Origin: JAHFOW01 sp964370795
GTDB taxonomy: Bacteria > Planctomycetota > Brocadiia > Brocadiales > Brocadiaceae
Direction: 5' to 3'
DNA: 5,020 bases
NCBI GenBank assembly: GCA_964370795.1
Contig: CAYJME010000231.1
Span: 1 to 5,020, forward strand
The notes below the pieces were generated by a model. That model did not search any database and was not told where the DNA came from. It saw only the letters and a program-made list of their open reading frames with translations. This document shows, one piece after another, positions 1 to 3,961 of the stretch (its first letter is position 1; every line of letters begins with the position of its first letter). The position numbers and the translations under genes are program-made.

Positions 1-71
1 TGATACAGGGGGTAAAGGAAATTGTAAAAAACTTACAAAAAAAAGACAGATTTTGCGTGGTAATACTATAA
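1..71 (+). CDS. C-terminal end of an upstream gene (partial, unidentified)
   Basis: The frame starting at base 3 is open from the window edge to a TAA at 69-71. It gives about 22 residues, IQGVKEIVKNLQKKDRFCVV followed by IL. The peptide has a normal composition, a charged helix-like stretch followed by a hydrophobic end. The stop is followed within 10 bases by a strong GC-rich hairpin, as expected at the end of a transcription unit. No family can be recognised from so few residues. The open frame could also be chance, because it is short. Confidence 0.4.
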   Translation, partial: IQGVKEIVKNLQKKDRFCVVIL

Positions 72-80
72 GGAGCAGCA

Positions 81-141
81 GGATTCAGGGGGCAGACAAC
101 CCCCTGAATCCTCCTTTGTTAAGGGGGACTAAAGGGGTTGT
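81..141. repeat. Compound palindromic repeat, possible transcription end of the upstream gene
   Basis: GGATTCAGGGGG (81-92) pairs perfectly with CCCCCTGAATCC (100-111) across a 7-base loop. An overlapping second palindrome pairs ACAACCCC (96-103) with GGGGTTGT (134-141) and encloses TTTGTTAAGGGGGACTAAAG. The two foldings are mutually exclusive. This C/G-run type with AAGGGGGACTAAAGGGG is a common dispersed intergenic repeat in environmental bacteria (from memory, not searched). There is no T-tract, so a rho-independent terminator role is only possible. Confidence 0.6.
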
Positions 142-230
142 TCTCCCATTCTCCTTATGCTCCTCATGCTTCCCTGCTTGCTTTGCTTACTGCGCCATGC
201 TCTATGCGCCCTGCGCGTTATCAGTGCGAA
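142..230. other. Low-complexity, gene-less stretch
   Basis: The stretch holds CT/TGC-rich degenerate short repeats (variants of ATGCTC, CATGCT, TGCTTGC, TGCGCC). A reading frame on + passes through this region (53-262), but its translation is dominated by C, P, A and L and it starts inside the hairpin repeat. I do not regard it as a gene. Confidence 0.45.
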
Positions 231-262
231 CGTTAGTAGTAACGACTTCAGTCGTCTGGTAG
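231..262 (+). repeat. Dispersed palindrome, copy 1
   Basis: The core ACGACTTCAGTCGT (242-255) is a 6-bp inverted repeat around two bases, inside the longer shared context GTTAGTAGTAACGACTTCAG. Further copies lie at 399-412 (reverse), 435-448 (degenerate), 640-659 and 677-696 (reverse). Shared flanks (AGTAGTAACG on one side, CTGGT on the other) show it is a repeat family rather than coincidental palindromes. Confidence 0.8.
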
Positions 263-266
263 TAGT

Positions 267-285
267 CGGCACACTCCGTGTGCCG
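267..285. repeat. Hairpin CGGCACAC/GTGTGCCG
   Basis: A perfect 8-bp stem with a TCC loop sits five bases after the AGTAGT following palindrome copy 1. It is a compact palindromic repeat module with no T-tract, and the function is unknown. Confidence 0.65.
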
Positions 286-343
286 TCACTGTGTTTATTT
301 GCCATTGTGAGCGTTTGAAGTGATAACTTTAGTCGTAAGGTAC

Positions 344-389
344 GACAAGCATCTCGCTTGTCACTATTTTGTCAGGCGAGACGCCTGAC
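344..389. repeat. Two adjacent hairpins, GACAAGC/GCTTGTC and GTCAGGC/GCCTGAC
   Basis: GACAAGC (344-350) pairs with GCTTGTC (356-362) around ATCTC. GTCAGGC (371-377) pairs with GCCTGAC (383-389) around GAGAC. Both have 7-bp stems and 5-base loops, and the loops are related in reverse orientation (ATCTC versus GAGAC). They look like diverged members of one hairpin family. A degenerate copy of the dispersed palindrome (ACTTTAGTCGT, 326-336) lies just before them. Confidence 0.65.
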
Positions 390-397
390 CTACCTGC

Positions 398-418
398 AAC
401 GACTGAAGTCGTTACTAC
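398..418 (-). repeat. Dispersed palindrome, copy 2 (reverse orientation)
   Basis: ACGACTGAAGTCGT (399-412) followed by TACTACC is the reverse complement of the copy at 242-255, including the TAGTA flank. With copy 1 it brackets the hairpin modules at 267-389. Confidence 0.8.
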
Positions 419-434
419 CAACAGAATTACAGTA

Positions 435-478
435 ATGACTTTAGTCGTCTGGTGTCATTGCGAGCGAAGCGAAGCAAT
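435..478 (+). repeat. Degenerate dispersed palindrome followed by a GTCATTGCGAGCGAAGCG repeat
   Basis: ATGACTTTAGTCGT (435-448) differs from the family core at two positions and keeps the CTGGT right flank. It runs directly into GTCATTGCGAGCGAAGCGAA (454-473). There ATTGC (457-461) pairs with GCAAT (474-478). The second motif is a dispersed palindrome I recall from several bacterial phyla. Confidence 0.65.
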
Positions 479-548
479 CTTTCCCTCATAAAAAACTATA
501 CCTTATTTGATAAGAGGTGAATAGGGTTGTGAAAAATTTATAAAAAAG

Positions 549-741
549 GTAACAATTTAGCTTTTTGAAAAATCCGTCATTCGAATTTAATATGAGCAAA
601 AAAATACGTAGCGCGGGTGGTTTATCCCCCGCCCTGTTAGTAGTGACGACTTTAGTCGTCATGATGCCTATGAGAAACGACTGAAGTCGTTACTACAAAC
701 AAGGGACCGGCGCTACCTTTTTCACAAAGCTAAATTGTTAC
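549..741. mobile_element. MITE-like element with 24-bp terminal inverted repeats
   Basis: Bases 549-572 (starting GTAACAATTTAGC) and the reverse complement of 718-741 are identical at 23 of 24 positions. Inside are further nested symmetric pairs: GTAGCGC (608-614) with GCGCTAC (710-716), and the dispersed palindromes at 640-659 and 677-696 facing each other. No coding frame lies inside. The size (193 bp), long terminal inverted repeats and AT-rich flanks (TAAAAAAG left, TAAAAGAA right, an imperfect possible target duplication) fit a non-autonomous transposable element. The transposase family is unknown. Confidence 0.6.
640..696. repeat. Facing pair of dispersed palindromes inside the MITE-like element
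   Basis: GTAGTGACGACTTTAGTCGT (640-659) faces ACGACTGAAGTCGTTACTAC (677-696). The arms are reverse complements except for two bases. Each arm can fold on itself or pair with the other, giving a cruciform or long hairpin with a 17-base loop. Confidence 0.75.
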
Positions 742-771
742 TAAAAGAAGTTCTTACACAGGTAAACAAAC

Positions 772-788
772 GTGAGCCAAAGGCTCAC
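772..788 (+). promoter_or_regulatory. Hairpin just upstream of the membrane-protein ribosome binding site
   Basis: GTGAGCC (772-778), loop AAA, GGCTCAC (782-788) form a perfect 7-bp stem. It ends three bases before the AAGGG ribosome binding site (791-795) of the gene starting at 805. It may influence translation initiation or stabilise the 5' end of the message. The GTG at 772 is in frame, but it lies inside this stem and has no visible Shine-Dalgarno site, so it is not the preferred start. Confidence 0.5.
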
Positions 789-804
789 AAAAGGGCATGA
801 AAAT

Positions 805-1350
805 ATGCATTTTCGTACCAATACTATAGCCGTGATATGGGGGATTGCAGAGGCAGTCCTGTTTTTCATCGTACCCGACGTATTCCTCAGTTGGATAGCA
901 ATGGAAAATGTAAAAAAGGCTTGTATCGCCTGTCTCTGGGCGGTGTTTGGCGCATTGCTTGGCGGCAGTCTGATGTATTTTTGGGGATTGGAATACCCTG
1001 ACCATGCATTGCTTGTGCTTGATTATATTCCCGCAATCTCTCCGCCAATGATTCAACAGGTCGGGACAGATTTGAAGAATGAGGGGCTATGGACAATTTT
1101 TATCGGACTAATCTACGGTATACCGTATAAAATATACGCAGTCCAAAGCGCCGATACGGGAATCAATTTGATCCCTTTTCTCGTTATCAGCATCCCGGCG
1201 CGCCTCATAAGGTTTGCATTGATAACATTGTCATTTGGGTTTATTTCCCGATTCCTTCTTGAAACATGGACGATCAAATCGAGGAGAACTTTTCACCTGA
1301 TAAGCTGGACTATATTTTATACCATCTATTTTATAGTCAGACCGAATTAA
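805..1350 (+). CDS. VTT/YqaA-like (DedA-related) integral membrane protein
   Basis: This is a 181-residue hydrophobic protein of the inner membrane. I chose ATG 805 because AAGGG lies 9 bases upstream at 791-795. GTG 772 would add 11 polar residues and falls in a hairpin. Membrane segments are visible at about residues 8-29, 38-60, 96-113, 121-150 and 163-178. The first half carries a small-residue segment, VFGALLGGSLMYFWG (47-61). The second half has IPYKIYAV (106-113), a loop, then LIPFLVISIPARLIRFALIT (122-141). This P-Y-K ... F ... R-x-x-R-F pattern resembles the VTT domain of YqaA-type proteins, a family linked to lipid scrambling or membrane homeostasis. The loop has SADTG where the family usually has a glycine-rich AAG-like motif, so this is a divergent member. 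The gene stands alone, between a MITE-like element and a promoter starting 10 bases after its stop. Family assignment is moderate and the precise role is unknown. Confidence 0.65.
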   Translation: MHFRTNTIAVIWGIAEAVLFFIVPDVFLSWIAMENVKKACIACLWAVFGALLGGSLMYFWGLEYPDHALLVLDYIPAISPPMIQQVGTDLKNEGLWTIFIGLIYGIPYKIYAVQSADTGINLIPFLVISIPARLIRFALITLSFGFISRFLLETWTIKSRRTFHLISWTIFYTIYFIVRPN

Positions 1351-1359
1351 TTTATTTTC

Positions 1360-1387
1360 TTGAAATTTTTACCCCCCCAATTATAAT
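1360..1387 (+). promoter_or_regulatory. Sigma70-type promoter for the leader and repeat-protein gene
   Basis: TTGAAA (1360-1365), a 16-base spacer and a perfect TATAAT (1382-1387) lie directly after the stop of the membrane-protein gene. Transcription would start near 1394. It would read a leader of about 155 bases into the terminator at 1500-1551, then the signal-peptide gene at 1616. Confidence 0.65.
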
Positions 1388-1393
1388 GCCAAC

Positions 1394-1551
1394 ATTTTAA
1401 TAATTTAAAAAACAATGAAAGTGGGGAAACGGTATTGGCGTTCAGACGGCGCATAGTAAAGATACCTCCAATTTATTGTGGTCCGGGGATAATGAATAGA
1501 GCCTTGCTGCAAAGACACCTTCATGGTGTCTCTTTGCAGCAAGGCTTTTTT
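1394..1551 (+). ncRNA. Candidate structured leader RNA or attenuator (unidentified)
   Basis: The region runs from the predicted transcription start to the T-tract of a strong terminator, and it has no convincing small gene. GGTAT (1431-1435) can pair with ATACC (1462-1466), enclosing GCG/CGC pairing. The overlapping ATTGG (1434-1438) can instead pair with CCAAT (1468-1472). These pairings exclude each other. Promoter, foldable leader, intrinsic terminator and then a gene with a good ribosome binding site is the layout of a riboswitch or attenuator. An independent small RNA is the alternative. I checked by eye for the c-di-GMP-I and fluoride riboswitch cores and did not find them. Confidence 0.35.
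1500..1551 (+). terminator. Strong rho-independent terminator
   Basis: AGCCTTGCTGCAAAG (1500-1514) pairs perfectly with CTTTGCAGCAAGGCT (1532-1546). The inner ACACC/GGTGT pairs continue past a CT bulge, around a TTCAT loop. A run of six T follows (1546-1551). The stem of about 20 bp is unusually long for a simple terminator. It lies 65 bases before the next start codon, so it can act as an attenuator. Confidence 0.85.
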
Positions 1552-1615
1552 GTTTACAGATTGACCGTCCGGCATTGGTAATGTAGATGGTATAACTTTA
1601 AAAGGAAAAAATACG

Positions 1616-2575
1616 ATGAAAAAGAGATGCAAGGTTTTTGTAATACCGGTAGTTATTTTGCTGTTTGTGTTGTTACCGGGTATTCTTCTTGCCGAACAAG
1701 CAGGGATAAAACAACATACTATAGATAACAATACCACCACTCATACCATTCTTGAAAAAAGAACAGATAGAAAGACCGCCTTCGCAAATACCTCATCAGA
1801 TAACTGGAGAATAGAAGTAGTTGACGCGCCAAAATATTTTGATAATTTTTATTCACGGTCAATTGCCATTGATAACAATAACAATCCTCATATTGCCTAT
1901 GGGGGTGATCGTCTTTACTATGCCTACCATTACGGAAGTACGTGGAACTACCAATCGGTCGATGTATCACTTGGCGTTGGTTCCTATGCATCCATATCGC
2001 TAGACATGTCAGGCAAGGTGCACATCAGTTATTATGACGATACCAACGATGACCTCAAGTATGCCACGAATGTATCCGGCGCATGGATAACGACGACGGT
2101 GGACAGTAATAAATGGGTAGGCGGATATTCCTCCATAGCGGTAGACGCATCGGGCAAGGTGCATATCAGCTATTATGATTACCTCAAATATGCCACGAAT
2201 GCACCAGGCGCATGGGTAACAACAACGATTGCCAGTGATGACGATACAGGCGCATATTCCTCCATAGCAGTAGACGCATCAGGTAAAGTGCACATCAGCT
2301 ATTGCAAGTTTAGCTATTTTACCTTTAGCCCCGAACTCAAGTATGCTACAAATACATCCGGCGCATGGGTAACGACAGCCGTGGACAGTAGCGGTAGGGT
2401 AGGCTTGTATACCTCCATAGCAGTAGACGCATCGGGCAAAGTGTACATCAGCTATTATAGTGAGACAAACTATGACCTGAACCCAAGTTCGACAAGTAAA
2501 AGTCGTATCAACAGTAATATCAATTATTTGCGATTTTCATCCTTCAATTTTCGGCACTACATTTTTGAGTCTTAA
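1616..2575 (+). CDS. Secreted beta-propeller-like repeat protein, truncated C-terminus
   Basis: The ATG at 1616 has AAAGGA 9 bases upstream (1601-1606). Residues 1-26 form a classic signal peptide: K-K-R, a hydrophobic core VFVIPVVILLFVLLPGILL, then A at the probable cleavage site. The mature part has about five repeats of 40-50 residues, beginning near residues 62, 110, 147, 190 and 241. The consensus is LKYATN-SGAW-TTTVDS----Y-SIAVDASGKVHISYYD. Such repeats form beta-propeller blades in extracellular proteins of environmental bacteria. The last blade stops at YSETNYDL (281-288), where KYATN is expected. It is followed by 31 unrelated residues ending NFRHYIFES. The gene is therefore probably broken at about base 2480, and the usual protein would have more blades and a C-terminal domain. 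A binding or surface role is inferred; no catalytic residues are visible. Confidence 0.75.
   Translation: MKKRCKVFVIPVVILLFVLLPGILLAEQAGIKQHTIDNNTTTHTILEKRTDRKTAFANTSSDNWRIEVVDAPKYFDNFYSRSIAIDNNNNPHIAYGGDRLYYAYHYGSTWNYQSVDVSLGVGSYASISLDMSGKVHISYYDDTNDDLKYATNVSGAWITTTVDSNKWVGGYSSIAVDASGKVHISYYDYLKYATNAPGAWVTTTIASDDDTGAYSSIAVDASGKVHISYCKFSYFTFSPELKYATNTSGAWVTTAVDSSGRVGLYTSIAVDASGKVYISYYSETNYDLNPSSTSKSRINSNINYLRFSSFNFRHYIFES
2054..2479 (+). repeat. Three near-identical tandem propeller-blade coding repeats
   Basis: Units start at 2054, 2183 and 2336, each with CTCAA(G/A)TATGC. They share long nucleotide blocks, notably TCCATAGCGGTAGACGCATC in unit 1, with CAGTAGACGCATC in units 2 and 3. The middle of each unit (after GGCGCATGG) varies in sequence and length, giving units of 129, 153 and 144 bases. 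Conserved DNA in the scaffold blocks suggests duplication or homogenisation by recombination. Confidence 0.8.
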
Positions 2576-2578
2576 CCC
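2480..2578. other. Foreign segment interrupting the repeat-protein gene
   Basis: About 99 AT-rich bases replace the expected continuation of the propeller repeat. The segment is bounded by the direct repeat AACCCA (2480-2485 and 2574-2579). Its sequence shows no blade similarity and includes CCAAGTTCGACAAGTAAAAG near the left end. It is probably a remnant of an insertion sequence or a deletion scar. No terminal inverted repeats are visible, so the type is unknown. Confidence 0.4.
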
Positions 2579-2710
2579 ATGAATACAATTACAGACGAAA
2601 ATGGACAGGCAATATTCGTTATTACAGCAAAGAAAAAAACAGGCAGTGCGCGAGTCCTCTTTAAAGTAGGCAGCGCAAGGATTTCGATACTGGTAAAGGT
2701 GATAAAGTGA
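2579..2710 (+). pseudogene. Orphan C-terminal Ig-like domain fragment
   Basis: The 43-residue frame from ATG 2579 to TGA 2710 contains TDENGQAIFVITAKKKTGSA and ends in SILVKVIK. The T-D-x-N-G-Q-A-x-F-x-I-T-A pattern, then a G-x-A-x-V-x-F strand, is characteristic of bacterial Ig-like domains of the Big_1/invasin type, which often close secreted proteins. There is no ribosome binding site before the ATG. The fragment lies in the same frame as the propeller gene, separated by one TAA and one codon (CCC). It is best read as the detached tail of that gene or of a relative, not as a gene of its own. Confidence 0.6.
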
Positions 2711-2739
2711 TATTTTACCACAATAAAATGGGGGAGGGC

Positions 2740-2898
2740 GTGCCTTGAAGTATGGGATACCTGAGTGGTTGAAAATACCACCTCTGCGAGCCTAATCCCT
2801 CGTAGAGAAGTTTGTACCTATGCGCATACAATGGAGCAATCCGTATGCGTAGAAAGATAGCGTATTCCCGTGAGGGGTATGACGGAGTTACGAGGTAC
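2740..2898 (+). mobile_element. 5' fragment of a mobile structured element, group II intron-like (copy 1)
   Basis: Aligned without gaps to 4862-5020, 152 of 159 bases are identical, while the upstream flanks differ beyond a shared GGC. The 5' end GTGCC resembles the group II intron start GUGYG. Hairpins follow in series: GTGGT/ACCAC (2765-2769, 2777-2781), a 9-bp stem 2782-2790/2799-2807, CGCATAC/GTATGCG (2824-2830, 2843-2849), and an ATtCCC/GGGGTAT stem (2863-2880). This is consistent with intron domain I. Similarity cannot be followed past 2898 because copy 2 meets the window end. No reverse transcriptase and no domain V are visible downstream in the window, so copy 1 is probably truncated. 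A different structured transposable element is the alternative. Confidence 0.55.
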
Positions 2899-2917
2899 AG
2901 ACGACCTTTTGGGGTGT

Positions 2918-2998
2918 ACCCCGTTAGAAATCTGTATCTCGGAGTTACTTACTTCTATCGATCTCTACTGCCTTCATGAAGGAAATTTCTAACGGGGT
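2918..2998. repeat. 81-bp palindromic element with perfect 14-bp terminal inverted repeats
   Basis: ACCCCGTTAGAAAT (2918-2931) and ATTTCTAACGGGGT (2985-2998) are exact reverse complements. An inner palindrome CCTTCATGAAGG (2971-2982) abuts the right arm. GGGGTGT occurs at 2911-2917 and again at 2994-3000, a possible target duplication overlapping the right end. It lies at or just after the end of the intron-like fragment and may have truncated it. It contains no coding frame. Confidence 0.65.
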
Positions 2999-3000
2999 GT

Positions 3001-3259
3001 ATGAGTATGGCGTATTATTTCGTGCCAGCCTCCCCTACCTGTGTGAAGCACAAACACTGTCCGTGTTGGAGATGTCAAAATAGATGCTGGTATTTTTGCC
3101 ACAAAGAAAAACAATTGAAACCACAGATGTCATAGAGGACGATAACCCGAAGCACACTAAGGACACGAAGAAAAGCCCCTCTTATCTTATTTTCCCTGCG
3201 TTTTCAGCGTCCCCACTGGTAAGATATTTGCGGCACTTCACCAAAACCAAATATATTTG
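3001..3259. other. Gene-less stretch downstream of the toxin gene
   Basis: No supported gene lies here. A 44-codon frame (3001-3135) is Cys-rich but has no ribosome binding site. Around 3119-3175 the text CCACAGATGTCATAG, then AAGCACACTAAGGACACGAAG, resembles degenerate dispersed intergenic repeats known from many environmental genomes. No clear terminator for the minus-strand toxin transcript is visible. It may run on into the 81-bp palindrome. Confidence 0.4.
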
Positions 3260-3559
3260 TTAAGCCATTTTCATAATATTTTCTATTTTCTTTGGGTCCT
3301 TACGACAATCCAATATCCTCCACACTGTTACAATTTTTTTGTTTTCTACTTTGTAATATATGGCATAAGGAAATCGGCTGGAAAGTAATCTATGATATCC
3401 GTAAACCTTTCTGTGAATTCCACCAAAGAGTGACAATGAATCGATATCAGAAAATAGTGTATCCAAGAAATACTCTCCTAGCCCCTCGCCTTGTTTCTCA
3501 TAAAATATTTGCCCTTCTTCTAAATCCTTTACTGCAGAAATTAGAATTTTGATTTTCAT
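3260..3559 (-). CDS. ParE/RelE-family toxin of a type II toxin-antitoxin system
   Basis: This 99-residue protein has the typical size and layout of the ParE/RelE fold. An N-terminal strand IKILISAVKDLEEG is followed by the helix segment IFYEKQGEGLGEYFLDTLFS (18-37). The core GGIHRKVYGYHRLLSSRFPY (46-65) leads into AIYYKVENKKIVTVWRILDC (66-85), then RKDP. The R-F-P-Y-A-I-Y-Y and L-D-C-R-K-D-P stretches are hallmark strands of the family. Members inhibit gyrase (ParE) or cut mRNA on the ribosome (RelE), and sequence alone does not decide which. ATG 3559 overlaps the antitoxin stop (ATGA, 3556-3559), so translation is coupled. The preceding antitoxin gene would neutralise it. The protein looks full length with no damage visible. 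Confidence 0.92.
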   Translation of the reverse strand: MKIKILISAVKDLEEGQIFYEKQGEGLGEYFLDTLFSDIDSLSLFGGIHRKVYGYHRLLSSRFPYAIYYKVENKKIVTVWRILDCRKDPKKIENIMKMA

Positions 3560-3774
3560 TCAAATTTCTTTTTAAGATTTTTTTTTGCAATATCCCAATC
3601 CACCACTTCTTCAATACCACTATTCAGCCTGTTTTCAGTTTCCTTAAGAGCATCTTCATGCCATGCAGGGGAATCATACTTTTCTTCATCACCACTTAAA
3701 TCTTTCCAAAGAGCTTCCATTACTTTTAATTTATCGGTACGAGATAACTGCTTAATTTCTTGTAATATTCCCAT
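3556..3774 (-). CDS. Antitoxin of the addiction-module component family
   Basis: This is a 72-residue acidic protein. I chose ATG 3774 because AGGAAG (minus strand, 3781-3786) lies 6 bases upstream. A longer open frame to 3849 would add 25 residues without a ribosome binding site and of unlikely composition. The sequence fits the short unstable-antitoxin family found beside ParE-like toxins (TIGR02574/PF09720 type). The N-terminal helix LSRTDKLKVMEALWKDLS (10-27) is followed by DSPAWHEDALKETENRLNSG (34-53), with the family-typical W-H-x-x-x-L-x-E-x-x-x-R-L pattern. The tail VVDWDIAKKNLKKKFE (57-72) corresponds to the W-x-x-x-K segment that contacts the toxin in this family. It is the first gene of a two-gene operon with the toxin and probably represses its own promoter together with it. 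Confidence 0.9.
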   Translation of the reverse strand: MGILQEIKQLSRTDKLKVMEALWKDLSGDEEKYDSPAWHEDALKETENRLNSGIEEVVDWDIAKKNLKKKFE

Positions 3775-3780
3775 TATTTT

Positions 3781-3786
3781 CTTCCT
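3781..3786 (-). promoter_or_regulatory. Ribosome binding site of the antitoxin gene
   Basis: AGGAAG on the minus strand lies 6 bases before ATG 3774. It decides the start against the upstream in-frame ATG at 3849, which has no comparable site. Confidence 0.75.
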
Positions 3787-3878
3787 ACGAAATAATGATC
3801 TGGTAATTCCTAACTGATAACCCTTTGCCTTCGAACCTTCTGATTGCAAGTTGACCCTTTCGATTATCTGTTAATTCT

Positions 3879-3923
3879 TTGATGATTGTAATGGATTATA
3901 GTAAAATAAATTTACATAATCAA
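3879..3923 (-). promoter_or_regulatory. Toxin-antitoxin promoter with a candidate operator
   Basis: On the minus strand TTGATT (3918-3923), an exact 17-base spacer and a perfect TATAAT (3895-3900) form a strong sigma70 promoter, with a start near 3888. An imperfect inverted repeat, TTGATGATTGTAA (3879-3891) and TTACATAATCAA (3912-3923), overlaps the -35 box and the start region, bracketing the -10. This is where an autorepressing antitoxin or toxin-antitoxin complex would bind. The promoter is seen directly; the operator role is inferred. The leader to the antitoxin is about 110 bases. Confidence 0.7.
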
Positions 3924-3961
3924 CATGAAAAGGCAGTACATCAAAGAGAAAAGACAACCCA

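Noticed and set aside
53..262. Open frame of 69 codons on + in the repeat region
   Set aside because: It is made of a hairpin repeat, low-complexity DNA and a dispersed palindrome. It has no ribosome binding site or recognisable protein pattern.
231..700. CRISPR array
   Set aside because: Repeats are palindromic, irregularly spaced and in both orientations, with no uniform spacers and no cas genes.
754..1096. Two minus-strand frames opposite the membrane-protein gene
   Set aside because: They are antisense shadows. The + strand frame has the membrane segments, a ribosome binding site and a family pattern.
1394..1499. Known c-di-GMP or fluoride riboswitch
   Set aside because: The conserved core motifs of these classes are not seen. 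Only the general leader-terminator layout fits.
1561..1596. Second promoter directly before the propeller gene (TTGACC ... TATAAC)
   Set aside because: The spacing is 24 bases, too long for a sigma70 promoter, and the alternative -10 at 17 bases (TAGATG) is poor.
1405..2003. Minus-strand frames (1405-1740, 1719-1991) and an alternative + frame (1821-2003) over the propeller gene
   Set aside because: They overlap the signal-peptide and repeat gene, and their translations are low-complexity (Y, F, R, H runs) typical of shadow frames.
2572..2781. Minus-strand frame sharing its N-terminus with the minus frame at 4643-4903
   Set aside because: The similar first ~15 residues only reflect the intron-like repeat read backwards. 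Downstream parts are antisense to unrelated sequences.
3292..3552. + strand frame across the toxin gene
   Set aside because: It is an antisense shadow of a clearly recognisable ParE/RelE toxin.
3775..3849. N-terminal extension of the antitoxin to ATG 3849
   Set aside because: The extension lacks a ribosome binding site and has unlikely composition. ATG 3774 has AGGAAG at ideal spacing and gives the family length.
3851..3902. + strand promoter for the primase gene (TTGACC at 3851, TATAGT at 3897)
   Set aside because: Spacing between recognisable boxes is wrong, so no supported primase promoter can be named.
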